The notes under the pieces are model-generated. The model was not told the DNA's origin. It saw only the letters and a program-made list of their open reading frames with translations, and did no database searches. From Halalkalibacterium ligniniphilum (GTDB lineage: Bacteria > Bacillota > Bacilli > Bacillales > Bacillaceae_D), in assembly GCF_000334155.1 (NCBI RefSeq), contig NZ_ANNK01000123.1:1-38386 (forward strand): DNA of 38,386 nt, given 5' to 3'. Made by a program: the position numbers and the translations under genes. Numbering within the stretch: the first letter of the stretch is position 1; every line of letters starts with the position of its first letter. Positions 7,620-16,652 of this stretch are shown here, piece by piece.

Positions 7620-9803
7620 CTAGTGCATAATTCGTCGTACGGAATAAATATCTTGTAATTGTTTAATTTTTTCCACCACTTTGTGTAGATGATCAATGTT
7701 ATGAATGGAAATGGTCATATGAATGGTTGCAACCTTATTTCGGTGATCCGAGCGACCAGACACGGCACTAATGGTCGTCTTTGACTCTGTCACAGCTTGA
7801 AGTACTTGATTGAGCAACCCATTCCGATCATAGCCTGTAATCTCGATATCAACGTTATAGCTTTTGCTTTGCTGACTGCCGCCTTCCCATTCAACTGGCA
7901 GCAACCTGCTTTCAGCTTCTTTCGTATTCACATTCGGACAATCGGAGCGATGAATCGATACTCCGCGCCCTTTCGTAATAAAACCGATAATTTCATCACC
8001 AGGCACCGGATTACAGCAGCGCGATAATCGGATTAACAGGTTATCAACACCTTTTACTCTTACGCCTGTCGTTGTTTTCTTTTTAGGAGCAAAGTTCTGA
8101 ATTTCAGAAATGGCTTCTGCCAATGATTGCTCTTCCTGCTCTTGATCGAGTTGTTTACGAAGCTTTTCAGTCAGTCTTGTGACAATTTGCTTTGGACTTA
8201 TCCCACCATAGCCCGCTGCCGCAAACATATCCTCTTCACCAGCAAAGCTAAACTTATTCGCCACGTCGGCTATATTTTCAGCTGTTAATACCTCTTTTGG
8301 ATCAAACTCTTGAGCCCGGATTTCTTTTTCAACAAGCTCACGGCCTTTTTCAACGTTTTCTTCTCGCCGTTCCTTTTTAAACCATTGTTTGATTTTATTT
8401 TTTGCTTGAGATGACTGGGTGATCTTTAACCAATCTTGACTTGGCCCGTAGGAATGCTTAGATGTTAACACTTCAACGATATCCCCTGTTTTTAATTCAT
8501 GATCAAGGGGTACCATTTTTCCATTCACTTTTGCACCAATGCAGCGATTTCCAATTTCCGTATGAATCCTAAAAGCAAAATCAAGTGGGACAGAACCACG
8601 AGGCAGCTCTATCACATCACCCTTTGGAGTGAAAACAAAAACCATATCTGAAAACAAATCCATTTTCAGTGATTCCATAAACTCTTGGGCATCGTTTGTG
8701 TCATTTTGCCATTCAATAATTTCACGAAACCATGTAAGCTTGTCCTCTACGGTTTTTTTCGCTGAAGCCGACTTTCCTTCCTTGTATGCCCAGTGTGCTG
8801 CAACCCCGTATTCTGCAACACGGTGCATATCCTCTGTTCGAATTTGGACTTCAAGCGGATCCCCATTCGGCCCTACAACGGTCGTATGCAAAGACTGATA
8901 CATGTTTGCTTTTGGCATGGCAATGTAGTCTTTAAATCGCCCTGGCATTGGCTTCCAAATCGTATGGATAACCCCTAAGCATGCATAGCAGTCTTTAATG
9001 CTTTTCACGATAATACGTACAGCAAGTAAATCATAAATTTCGTTAAACTGCTTGTTTTGAAGCACCATTTTCCGATAAATACTATAGATGTGCTTTGGTC
9101 GTCCTGAAATTTCTGCGTTCACTTTCACTTCCGCTAAATCATGACGAATTTTATCCATTACATCTGAAATGTAGAGCTCCCGTTCCGCACGCTTTCGTTT
9201 CATCAAATTAACAATTCGGTAGTATTGCTGCGGATCCAAATACCGTAAGGCAATATCCTCGAGCTCCCACTTAATTGTCGAAATCCCAAGACGGTGTGCA
9301 AGTGGTGCAAAAATTTCCAGCGTTTCATTTGAGGTAATACGCTGCTTTTCTGGCGGCATATATTTTAATGTCCGCATGTTATGAAGGCGATCGGCCAGCT
9401 TAATCAAAATCACGCGAATGTCTTTTGCCATTGCGACAAGCATCTTGCGGTGATTTTCAGCCTGCTGTTGTTCCTTTGATTTGTATTTAATTTTCTTTAA
9501 TTTTGTGACACCATCAACAAGCATCGCAACTTGCTCATTAAATTCTTTTTCTAATGCTTCAACTGTTACTTCTGTATCTTCAACCACATCATGAAGCAAG
9601 GCTGCAGCAATCGTATTAGGATCTAGCTGAAGATCAATGATAATTCCCGCTACTTGAATCGGGTGCAAAATGTAAGGCTCCCCTGATTTCCTAAACTGCC
9701 CTGAATGAGCCTTTTCCGCATATTGATAAGCTTTTTGTAAAAAAGCGATGTCCCTCTCACCTAGGTATTGACTCGCTTTTTCAAGGACTTGATCTATGGT
9801 CAT
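7620..9803 (-). CDS. relA: Bifunctional (p)ppGpp synthetase/hydrolase Rel
   Basis: Makes and degrades (p)ppGpp in the stringent response. The 727 residues show, in order: the HD hydrolase domain (HPIQVAGII, then [10 protein letters not shown] at about 68-77); the synthetase domain with [11 protein letters not shown] near 290, the RxKD-type signature of bifunctional enzymes; [19 protein letters not shown]; a TGS domain ([16 protein letters not shown] near 395); a zinc-finger-like/RIS segment ([14 protein letters not shown]); and a C-terminal ACT domain ([18 protein letters not shown]). Hydrolase and synthetase motifs all look intact. The long upstream region 9804-10246 holds repeats and a candidate promoter rather than a gene. 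Confidence 0.97.
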   Translation of the reverse strand: MTIDQVLEKASQYLGERDIAFLQKAYQYAEKAHSGQFRKSGEPYILHPIQVAGIIIDLQLDPNTIAAALLHDVVEDTEVTVEALEKEFNEQVAMLVDGVTKLKKIKYKSKEQQQAENHRKMLVAMAKDIRVILIKLADRLHNMRTLKYMPPEKQRITSNETLEIFAPLAHRLGISTIKWELEDIALRYLDPQQYYRIVNLMKRKRAERELYISDVMDKIRHDLAEVKVNAEISGRPKHIYSIYRKMVLQNKQFNEIYDLLAVRIIVKSIKDCYACLGVIHTIWKPMPGRFKDYIAMPKANMYQSLHTTVVGPNGDPLEVQIRTEDMHRVAEYGVAAHWAYKEGKSASAKKTVEDKLTWFREIIEWQNDTNDAQEFMESLKMDLFSDMVFVFTPKGDVIELPRGSVPLDFAFRIHTEIGNRCIGAKVNGKMVPLDHELKTGDIVEVLTSKHSYGPSQDWLKITQSSQAKNKIKQWFKKERREENVEKGRELVEKEIRAQEFDPKEVLTAENIADVANKFSFAGEEDMFAAAGYGGISPKQIVTRLTEKLRKQLDQEQEEQSLAEAISEIQNFAPKKKTTTGVRVKGVDNLLIRLSRCCNPVPGDEIIGFITKGRGVSIHRSDCPNVNTKEAESRLLPVEWEGGSQQSKSYNVDIEITGYDRNGLLNQVLQAVTESKTTISAVSGRSDHRNKVATIHMTISIHNIDHLHKVVEKIKQLQDIYSVRRIMH

Positions 9804-9897
9804 GGAATCACCTATTTACCGTTTCTATGATTTCTTTATATTATCGTTAAGTTTTCGCCTGATGTAAAGGGAAACAACCGAATTTTGTCGAGCCATT

Positions 9898-9925
9898 ATT
9901 GTACAGTTTGTCACAAAATTCACAA
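9898..9925 (-). promoter_or_regulatory. Candidate promoter upstream of relA
   Basis: TTGTGA (9925-9920), 16-nt spacer and TACAAT (9903-9898) on the minus strand, about 95 nt before relA. An overlapping TTTACA and TAATAT pair nearer the gene has a 19-nt spacer and looks weaker. Confidence 0.4.
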
Positions 9926-9998
9926 GATGCTGTTGATGGGGGTTTTAGGCTCTTCTTCAAAGCATGATCTTTCTGTCACTAAAGCCAGCGGTACGTCT

Positions 9999-10060
9999 AT
10001 GTAAGCGGAAGTGCTTCATTGATTCATCGACTTGTACTGAAGCTCCGTTCCCTTTTCCGC
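9999..10060. repeat. Interspersed repeat R2, partial copy E
   Basis: This 62-bp stretch matches only the right-hand part of R2, from TGTAAGCGGAAG to CTCCGTTCCCTTTTCC. It is joined directly to copy D as a head-to-tail tandem. The expected left part has diverged beyond recognition or is lost. Confidence 0.65.
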
Positions 10061-10065
10061 CTAAA

Positions 10066-10201
10066 CAGCATGAACGGCCTGCTCTTCCTACTTGGATGAA
10101 AAAGAGCTTATCAGATCATTATGTGGACCATTTCTAATGAAGGAGGTGTGAGCGACAGGCTTCTTGTTTTGTCATCCTGAAAGCTCCGTCCCCTTTTCCA
10201 T
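10066..10201. repeat. Interspersed repeat R2, copy D
   Basis: A 136-bp copy in the apt-relA interval, more diverged than A-C. It keeps both ends (CAGCATGAACGG and AAGCTCCGTCCCCTTTTCCA) and the left-end hairpin, here GCTCTT/AAGAGC. On the minus strand it starts right after the apt terminator. The remainder of 9804-10246 shows no credible gene. Confidence 0.8.
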
Positions 10202-10206
10202 AAAAG

Positions 10207-10241
10207 AAAAGAAGAGCACTCAAAATTGAGCCCCTTCTTTT
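10207..10241 (-). terminator. Terminator of apt
   Basis: Minus-strand hairpin AAAAGAAG...GGCTCA / TGAGTGC...CTTCTTTT with an AATTT-type loop, followed by a T-rich run that merges into repeat R2 copy D. The outer stem is A/T-rich, so strength is moderate. Confidence 0.65.
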
Positions 10242-10246
10242 GCATG

Positions 10247-10762
10247 TTATTCATATTTCATTAAAGAAAAAATATCGTAGCCTTTTAGCTTTTCACGACC
10301 ATCTAAGTAGCCAAGCTCAATCATAAATGCAATTCCAGCAACTTCTCCGCCTAATTGCTCTACCATTTTTATCGTCGCTTCAATCGTTCCACCCGTTGCT
10401 AATAAGTCATCAGTAATCATAACGCGCTGACCTTTCTGAATGGCATCACGATGAATCGTTAAGCTATCTTTGCCATACTCCAAGCCATAGTCGACAGAAA
10501 TGACCTCACGAGGCAGCTTACCTGCCTTACGAACCGGAATGAATCCCTTCCCAAGAGAATAGGCAATAGGACAACCAACTACAAAACCACGGGCCTCAGG
10601 ACCAACAATAATATCAGCCTTCTTTTCTTTGGCGAAGGCAGCCATCTCATCGATCGCTTTCTTGTATACTTCTCCATCTTGCATTAACGTCGTGATATCT
10701 TTAAAACGGATGCCTTCCTTCGGATAATCTTCTACAATCGTAATATAATTCTTAAAATCCAT
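10247..10762 (-). CDS. apt: Adenine phosphoribosyltransferase
   Basis: Salvages adenine to AMP with PRPP. The 171 residues match the bacterial family length. The PRPP-binding motif [15 protein letters not shown] lies near residues 117-131, and [15 protein letters not shown] near residue 54. The start ATG overlaps the recJ stop as TAATG, so the two genes are translationally coupled. Co-transcription with recJ upstream matches B. subtilis. A terminator follows at 10241-10207. Confidence 0.96.
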   Translation of the reverse strand: MDFKNYITIVEDYPKEGIRFKDITTLMQDGEVYKKAIDEMAAFAKEKKADIIVGPEARGFVVGCPIAYSLGKGFIPVRKAGKLPREVISVDYGLEYGKDSLTIHRDAIQKGQRVMITDDLLATGGTIEATIKMVEQLGGEVAGIAFMIELGYLDGREKLKGYDIFSLMKYE

Positions 10763-13119
10763 TAGCTAATCGTCTCCTTGCTTCCACGTACTTGTATCAC
10801 ATTTGAAAACCATTGTTTTAATTGCTCATAGGATGAATAAACAAATTCATTTTCAATCTGAGCCTGCTCCTGCTTTCGACGAAATGTTATCGATTCATCA
10901 AGTCCTTTTTTCTCTGGCTTTTCCGTGACCGTTATTTTCCCATCACTTATTGTAACAAACCCAAGCTCTAAAAACACCTTGGACATAAAGGTAATGGTCT
11001 GATTTGACCATCCCTTATGCTTAGCAAGCCGTTCTGCATGTGCTTTCAAATCAAACGTTCGTTGTTTGACTAAAAAGGAATAAAACCATTTAAAGTGCTC
11101 TCTCGTGGGATTGGTTGTAAAAAAGGAGTCTTCCTGTTGATAAAAGATCGTATAAATACGGCTTGGAAATCCTTTTCCTTGAAAAAATTGCCGCAATTGA
11201 CTTCGCTCATTCGGAGCATCTAGAAAAACAACGTACCGCCCATCAAGAACTGGTAAGCTTGTTTTATCGGTACCATTGAAAATCTCAAATTCTTCTAGAC
11301 CTAATTTAGCTTTTGTTTCTGGTTGAAAAGAAACAAGCAATCGTTCTTCCTCTGGTAAACACCTCAGGCGCTCGGCAAGCTTTGCCTGCTGAATACTGCG
11401 CCAGTCAAAAAGCTGCCAATCATGCACCGCTACGTCTTGTAACATGAACTGAGGCTTAATGTGCCCATTCCATTCGTTGATCGATAGTGTGCCAATAGCC
11501 GATACACTTGCAGACGATGAAATTTCATCATACAAATAACCGAATTGAAACCCAATTCCATCAAGGGTTACACCATTTTGCTGAAAAGCGATTTTTAAAT
11601 GATTCGATTCGCTGCCAATTTGTCTCATTTGCGCAATATGAACGTCCTTTAGCATGACCTTGGGCAATGGGTTACTGACGCCAAAGGGAGCAAGCTCCTC
11701 CATTTCTTTGATGGTGGCTATGGAAACCTCATCGACTGATGCCACAAGATCAATTTTCGTGATCGGAATAAAGTCGTCTGCTGTTAGGCTTTCCTTCGCT
11801 TGCGCATTGAGTCTTTGCCTTAAAAGATCAACATCCTCTAGCTTCATTGTTAAACCAGCAGCCATGGGATGCCCACCAAAATGAGGAAGAATGTCACGGC
11901 TGACCGAAAGCTCTGCAAAAATGTCAAATCCCTCAATACTACGTGCAGACCCTTTCGCAAGCCCTTTCTCCCGATCATAGCTTAGCACAATGGTCGGTCG
12001 ATAATAGCGCTCCACTAAGCGTGATGCTACAATCCCAATCACACCAGGGTTCCAGCCTTCCCCACCAACAATGAGAACAGGATGCTCATCTGGAGGAAAG
12101 TCGCGCTCCACTACTTGAATCGCTTGCTCAGCTAGTTCACTGACAATTGATTGACGTTCTTTATTCAACACATCAATTTCATCTGCAAGCTGTCGTGCCT
12201 CTTCTTCATCTGCCGTTATAAGCAGCTCTACAGCTGGCCTTGCTGAATCTAACCGACCGGCCGCATTAATCCGCGGCCCTATACCGAACCCAACATGCTC
12301 TGCCTGTAACGGCTCATTTTCACGAAAGCCACACACCTTTTTTAATGCGCGAATACCAGGCTTAGAGGATGCTTGAAGCGCCGCAAGCCCTTGCTTAGCA
12401 AGAAGGCGATTTTCATCAACAAGTGGAACTAAGTCTGCAATTGTACCAATCACTACAAGATCTAATAGTTCATGTGGGACTCTTCCTAGCAGAGCATGAG
12501 CCACTTTAAAAGCAACACCCACACCAGCTAAACCTTTAAAAGGGTATGTGCACCCTGGCTTTTTTGGATTAATGATGCTATATGCATCTGGTAAAACCGG
12601 AGGTGCTTCATGGTGATCAGTTACAATAAAATCAAGCCCAATTTCCTTGGCGACCTCCGCTTCGTGAACGGCTGCGATTCCTGTATCCACGGTGACAACA
12701 AGGGAATACCCCTCCGTTTTAGCCCAACGGAGCGCAGATTCATTCGGTCCATACCCTTCTGTAAATCGATTGGGAATGTAATAATCAAAAATTGCCCCAA
12801 GCTCTCGTAATGTATAAACCATTACAGACGTGCTGCTTACACCGTCGGCATCATAGTCACCAAAAACTAAGAGGCGTTCGCCATTCGTAATCGCCTCTTG
12901 AATTCTCTTGACCGCCTTTTCCATTCCATCTAGTAAAAACGGATCATAATAATCAAGTTTTTCTTTATGTAAGAAACGCTTTGCTTCTTCTATTGTTTCA
13001 ATTCCACGATTTAGAAGAAGCTTCGCAATAAGCGGTTGGATCTGCAAATGTTCGACAAACGCTTGAACTTTCTCATCTTCCTGTTGTTGTACTTTCCATC
13101 TAGTCCTAGGCTTTAACAT
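10762..13119 (-). CDS. recJ: Single-stranded-DNA exonuclease RecJ
   Basis: 5'-3' ssDNA exonuclease of recombination and mismatch repair. The 785-residue protein has the DHH phosphoesterase motifs [12 protein letters not shown] (about 80), [16 protein letters not shown] (about 160) and [15 protein letters not shown], then DHHA1 ([17 protein letters not shown] and [13 protein letters not shown]), an OB domain, and the roughly 200-residue C-terminal extension seen in Bacilli. The frame is open to 13170, but the ATG at 13119 has AAGGGG 7 nt upstream and yields the usual MLKPRTRW-type start. It is coupled to apt through TAATG. Confidence 0.96.
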   Translation of the reverse strand: MLKPRTRWKVQQQEDEKVQAFVEHLQIQPLIAKLLLNRGIETIEEAKRFLHKEKLDYYDPFLLDGMEKAVKRIQEAITNGERLLVFGDYDADGVSSTSVMVYTLRELGAIFDYYIPNRFTEGYGPNESALRWAKTEGYSLVVTVDTGIAAVHEAEVAKEIGLDFIVTDHHEAPPVLPDAYSIINPKKPGCTYPFKGLAGVGVAFKVAHALLGRVPHELLDLVVIGTIADLVPLVDENRLLAKQGLAALQASSKPGIRALKKVCGFRENEPLQAEHVGFGIGPRINAAGRLDSARPAVELLITADEEEARQLADEIDVLNKERQSIVSELAEQAIQVVERDFPPDEHPVLIVGGEGWNPGVIGIVASRLVERYYRPTIVLSYDREKGLAKGSARSIEGFDIFAELSVSRDILPHFGGHPMAAGLTMKLEDVDLLRQRLNAQAKESLTADDFIPITKIDLVASVDEVSIATIKEMEELAPFGVSNPLPKVMLKDVHIAQMRQIGSESNHLKIAFQQNGVTLDGIGFQFGYLYDEISSSASVSAIGTLSINEWNGHIKPQFMLQDVAVHDWQLFDWRSIQQAKLAERLRCLPEEERLLVSFQPETKAKLGLEEFEIFNGTDKTSLPVLDGRYVVFLDAPNERSQLRQFFQGKGFPSRIYTIFYQQEDSFFTTNPTREHFKWFYSFLVKQRTFDLKAHAERLAKHKGWSNQTITFMSKVFLELGFVTISDGKITVTEKPEKKGLDESITFRRKQEQAQIENEFVYSSYEQLKQWFSNVIQVRGSKETIS

Positions 13120-13178
13120 ACAAACACCCCTTGACCTTCCTATTATACAAGAGGAGGTAAGGGGTGACAATCTTGATT

Positions 13179-13511
13179 TTACTCCGCGTTTTCAACTTTA
13201 GAATGTTTTTCAGACAATGTTTCAGCATCTCCCTTTTGCTTTTCGTTTCCTTCATAAGGCAGATTTTTAGACAGTTCTTTTCCTGCCTTTAAGCGGCGAA
13301 TTTCTGCTTGAAGCTTATAAATTCGAACCATGCCAAGACCTCCAGCAAAAATACTTCCCATTAAAACCGAGCCTAATATAACAAGAATTAGTGGCCATTC
13401 TGCTGTACCAGCTAAGTAGTTCACTTGCACAGCATCTACATTAATCACAGCAAAAATTGCAATTAAAATCGCAGCAACCAGCCCTAAGATTAGTCCCCAT
13501 TGTCCCCTCAT
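13179..13511 (-). CDS. yrvD: LapA-family membrane protein (YrvD)
   Basis: A small inner-membrane protein of the DUF1049/LapA family. The 110 residues contain two membrane segments (about 5-25 and 40-65), then a basic, charged cytoplasmic tail (IYKLQAEIRRLKAGKE). The start is the ATG at 13511 with GGAGG 11 nt upstream; it gives MRGQWGLILG, the B. subtilis-like N-terminus. The longer frame to 13583 has no such support. It lies 59 nt before recJ, as in B. subtilis. The LapA family is linked to envelope assembly in E. coli, but its role in Bacilli is unknown. Confidence 0.85.
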   Translation of the reverse strand: MRGQWGLILGLVAAILIAIFAVINVDAVQVNYLAGTAEWPLILVILGSVLMGSIFAGGLGMVRIYKLQAEIRRLKAGKELSKNLPYEGNEKQKGDAETLSEKHSKVENAE

Positions 13512-13737
13512 TGCTTTCTCATCCTCCAGTTTACTCGAGTGCATACACCTAGACGAGCATAACTTTATGTTTCTACTTACCATTTTGTTTACTATAAGCG
13601 TTTCTACAGTTCTTTATTCATACCAATACCCAGTAATACATGAACAAAAACATGAACAACAGATCACGTCTCTAAATCTCTATTTCTCAAACTTCGACAT
13701 AAAAAAACAAAATTCCTTCTAGCTCTCTCATTCTGTC

Positions 13738-13789
13738 AAAAAAACTGCACCTCCAATTGTTCATTATGTCCAACAATTAGGGTGCAGTT
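13738..13789 (-). terminator. Terminator of secD-secF
   Basis: Long minus-strand hairpin with arms AACTGCACC...AATTGTT and AACAATT...GGTGCAGTT (outer arms at plus 13781-13789 and 13743-13751), followed by seven T. It ends the secDF transcript. Confidence 0.88.
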
Positions 13790-13812
13790 CAAACAAGCCA
13801 CGGTCTTGTTTT

Positions 13813-14754
13813 TTATGGGCCAAGCTCTTCTTCAGGCTGTGAAGGTCTGCTAGAAAATTTCTTTTTTTCAAGCTGCTTGGCCTTCCAAACAACCCAGAGC
13901 TGGGCTGCAAGAAACATGGAAGAATAGGTTCCTGCAACAAGTCCGACAAGTAATGCAAAAGCAAAGGAGCGAATGGCTTCCCCGCCAAAGACACAGATCG
14001 CTGCTGCCGCAAACAAAACAGTTAATACCGTGTTTATTGAGCGAGCAAGCGTTTGAACAAGACTTTTATTAACAATCTTCGCCAAGTCATCAAAGCCTTT
14101 TACTCTTTTCGCATACTTTAAATTCTCACGGATACGGTCAAAGGTTACAATCGTGTCATTGATCGAATAACCTACGACCGTCAAAACCGCAGCAATGAAC
14201 GGAACGTTCACTTCAATTTGCAACAAACTAAAGACGGCGATAATAAAAAATGCATCATGGAGCAAAGCTACAATGGCTGCAACCCCATATAGAAATTCAA
14301 ATCGAAACGACACATAAATACAAATCCCCAAGGACGCAATTAACACGGAGATTATCGCATTTCGAGCAAGCTCCTGTCCAACCGTAGGGGAGACGGTACT
14401 AATATTTGGCTCTGACCCATATTTTTCCGAGAAATAGGTTTGAATTTCAGCCACTTCATCTGCGTTTAATACCCCGATAAACCGTGCATACGCTAATTCA
14501 TTTGAGTCCCCTGCTAGTGTAATATCATCAGGCTCATATCCTGATCCAATCGCTGCAAAATCGTCTGCAATTTGCTCGGCTGTTAACGAGTTTGGACTCA
14601 TTACCTCAACTCGTGAACCACTTTCAAAATCAATACCTAAGTTTAAACCAAGCGTAAGAAGACAAATCACACCGAGAATAAAGGAGACCCCTGAGAAGAC
14701 GAAAAACTTTTTTCGATGCTTGACAAAATCAATGTCTCGATTTTTAAAGTTCAC
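13813..14754 (-). CDS. secF: Protein translocase subunit SecF (separate from SecD)
   Basis: Auxiliary Sec component that uses the proton or sodium gradient to help export. The 313 residues have an N-terminal membrane helix (KFFVFSGVSFILGVICLLTL), the LGIDFESGSRVEV motif, and five more membrane segments including VVGYSINDTIVTFDRIREN near residue 205. A charged tail ends in KFSSRPSQPEEELGP. I chose GTG at 14754, with AAAGGAG about 10 nt upstream; the GTG at 14763 is almost on top of that site. It overlaps the secD end by 11 nt, consistent with coupling. B. subtilis has one fused SecDF instead. Confidence 0.92.
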   Translation of the reverse strand: MNFKNRDIDFVKHRKKFFVFSGVSFILGVICLLTLGLNLGIDFESGSRVEVMSPNSLTAEQIADDFAAIGSGYEPDDITLAGDSNELAYARFIGVLNADEVAEIQTYFSEKYGSEPNISTVSPTVGQELARNAIISVLIASLGICIYVSFRFEFLYGVAAIVALLHDAFFIIAVFSLLQIEVNVPFIAAVLTVVGYSINDTIVTFDRIRENLKYAKRVKGFDDLAKIVNKSLVQTLARSINTVLTVLFAAAAICVFGGEAIRSFAFALLVGLVAGTYSSMFLAAQLWVVWKAKQLEKKKFSSRPSQPEEELGP

Positions 14755-16051
14755 TAATCTCACGCTCCTTTACACCGAATAAACGAGGTTTTTTGTTCAG
14801 GACCCGACTATTCACCCATAGTCCTAATAATAAGCGTGAGCCATAGACCGCTGTAATAAAACTAACTAATATACTAACGATTAACATCACAGCAAACCCT
14901 TGAACAGAGCTTGTCCCGAAATAAAAAAGTACAGCAGCAGCAAGAATCGTCGTAATGTTTGCATCAAAAATCGTTGTCAAAGAGCGGCGACTTCCCGATT
15001 TAAAGGAGGACATAATTGACTTACCTGAGCGAATCTCCTCTTTTATCCGTTCATAGGTTAAGATATTCGCATCAACCGCCATCCCGACACCAAGGATTAA
15101 TGCTGCTACACCTGGTAAGGTAAGAACTGCTCCCATCCAGTTAAACACTAAGAGCACTAAGTAGATATATACGCTTAATGTAATAACTGCAATCATTCCC
15201 ATAAAACGATAATAAAAGATCATGTAAACAAAAATTAACGCGACTCCAATAAAACCTGCGTACACTGTCTTTTGAAATGCTTGCTCTCCAAGTGAGGCCC
15301 CGACAGAGTTCGAAAACACCTCTTCTAACTCAACTGGAAGAGAGCCTGCATTTAAAACATCTGCAATAAAGCGTGTCTCTTCAACTGTAAACCCACCGCC
15401 GCGGCTCTCGATCATAACATCTCTCGTATTTAGCGTCTGGGTAACAGATGCTGCAGAAATGTATTTTGGATCTGGTTTCAATGCTTCTTCAGCAAAAGAG
15501 TCGACACCCTCTTCAAAGTCTAACCATATGACAAGGAGGTTTTCTCCTGCTGGGCGTTGCGAAATTTCACGAGTTACTTCTCCAAACAGGCTTGGATCCC
15601 GGAGTGTTAACGTAACAATTGGCTCATTCGTCTCACCAAAGGATGCACTCGCTCCATTTTCTTGCAAATCACTACCATCTAGCAGCACTTCGTCGTTTAC
15701 ATCTCGTATTGTTAGGTTCGCTTCGGTTGAGAGAAGTTCTCTGGCAGCTTGCTGATCGTCAATTCCCGCTAGCTGAACACGAATCCGATTTTCTCCCTCT
15801 ATTTGAATATTTGGTTCAGAAACCCCTAACACGTTCACACGTTGGTTCAGTGAACCGACCGTTGCCCTTAACATATCCTCATTTATGACGTCGCCTTCCT
15901 TCGCTTGAACTTCATAGAGAATTTCAAATCCACCTTGAAGGTCGAGTCCTAGCTTAATCTCTCTCGTAATTCCCATAACCGTTTGGCTTATCAAAACAGC
16001 TAAAAGAATAACAATTAGAAAAAAAGCAAAAATCCGGCTCTTTTTCACCAT
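14744..16051 (-). CDS. secD: Protein translocase subunit SecD
   Basis: Partner of SecF in the SecDF-YajC module. The 435 residues include an N-terminal membrane helix, the LGLDLQGGFEILYEV motif near residue 35, the periplasmic P1 domain (SLNQRVNVLGVSEPNIQIEG), and a C-terminal bundle of five membrane helices with VAALILGVGMAVDANILTYERIKEE near residue 315, carrying the conserved Asp. The ATG has GGAGG 11 nt upstream. It is transcribed from the promoter at 16169-16198. It ends in KEREISEL with its own stop rather than continuing into SecF. Confidence 0.95.
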   Translation of the reverse strand: MVKKSRIFAFFLIVILLAVLISQTVMGITREIKLGLDLQGGFEILYEVQAKEGDVINEDMLRATVGSLNQRVNVLGVSEPNIQIEGENRIRVQLAGIDDQQAARELLSTEANLTIRDVNDEVLLDGSDLQENGASASFGETNEPIVTLTLRDPSLFGEVTREISQRPAGENLLVIWLDFEEGVDSFAEEALKPDPKYISAASVTQTLNTRDVMIESRGGGFTVEETRFIADVLNAGSLPVELEEVFSNSVGASLGEQAFQKTVYAGFIGVALIFVYMIFYYRFMGMIAVITLSVYIYLVLLVFNWMGAVLTLPGVAALILGVGMAVDANILTYERIKEEIRSGKSIMSSFKSGSRRSLTTIFDANITTILAAAVLFYFGTSSVQGFAVMLIVSILVSFITAVYGSRLLLGLWVNSRVLNKKPRLFGVKEREISEL

Positions 16052-16168
16052 GTTACGTTTTGCCTCCTTCTCTTCCCCTGTAGGCCTGCCTTTTTTGATT
16101 AAGATAAGCGCCTAAACATTGCTCTTCCTTAATGACTTAAGACGAAGCCCTTTTCTACAATACTCCCT

Positions 16169-16198
16169 ATTATATCCGTCATTAAAAAATCCTGTCAA
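16169..16198 (-). promoter_or_regulatory. Sigma-A promoter of secD-secF
   Basis: Consensus hexamers TTGACA (16198-16193) and TATAAT (16174-16169) with an 18-nt spacer, giving a leader of about 110 nt before secD. No obvious regulatory hairpin was seen in that leader. Confidence 0.8.
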
Positions 16199-16276
16199 TT
16201 TACCACGAAACCATCCGAAAATTCCAATATGAAATATGCTTATAGCATGTAACGTGCTAAATGAAAGAGACGTTTT

Positions 16277-16555
16277 TCATTTTGCCTCTAATTCTTTGAA
16301 CCAATCCTCTGGCTCCTTGTATGCATTCATCGTTAGCCATGTCATGTAAAACTGAGGAGATAACGTAAGAATCACATTGACAAATTCATATAACGGTATG
16401 AATTCCTTTTTTTTTCGTAGCTTGTATTGTACACAATCCCACACCTCTTGCTCCGTTGCCCGTTCATAGCCAAGAAAATGGAACTCGTCTAGCTTGTTTA
16501 AAACAGCTGGACGAACCTGTTCACGCCACACCTCAAATTGTTGTTTTTCACTCAT
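16277..16555 (-). CDS. comN: Post-transcriptional regulator ComN-like
   Basis: A 92-residue soluble protein. In B. subtilis the gene at this place (between secDF and spoVB, formerly yrzD) is ComN, which modulates comE operon mRNA. The sequence MSEKQQFEVWREQVRPAVLNKLDEFHFLGYERATEQEVWDCVQ matches my memory of that family: a start helix, LxKLDEFHxLGY, then an xxEVW helix. Assignment rests on recalled similarity plus exact synteny. It is divergent from spoVB. Confidence 0.82.
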   Translation of the reverse strand: MSEKQQFEVWREQVRPAVLNKLDEFHFLGYERATEQEVWDCVQYKLRKKKEFIPLYEFVNVILTLSPQFYMTWLTMNAYKEPEDWFKELEAK

Positions 16556-16652
16556 CCATTACACCTCACTAACTTGTCATGCTTGACCCATTACTAAGCA
16601 TATAAATAATATTGGTAAATTTCCATCATTTTTTAAAAGGCAGGGGCTGCTC

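Noticed and set aside
13764-14012. 82-codon minus-strand frame at the end of secF
   Set aside because: It is another frame of secF and its terminator, with secF clearly the coding frame.
14744-14763. secD/secF boundary as a sequencing frameshift
   Set aside because: secD ends naturally and secF has a well-spaced AAAGGAG and GTG, so a true two-gene arrangement is more likely.
16600-16640. Possible sigma-E promoter for spoVB (CATATAAA with a GTCATG -35)
   Set aside because: The -35 match and spacing are too poor to call, although sigma-E control is expected for spoVB.
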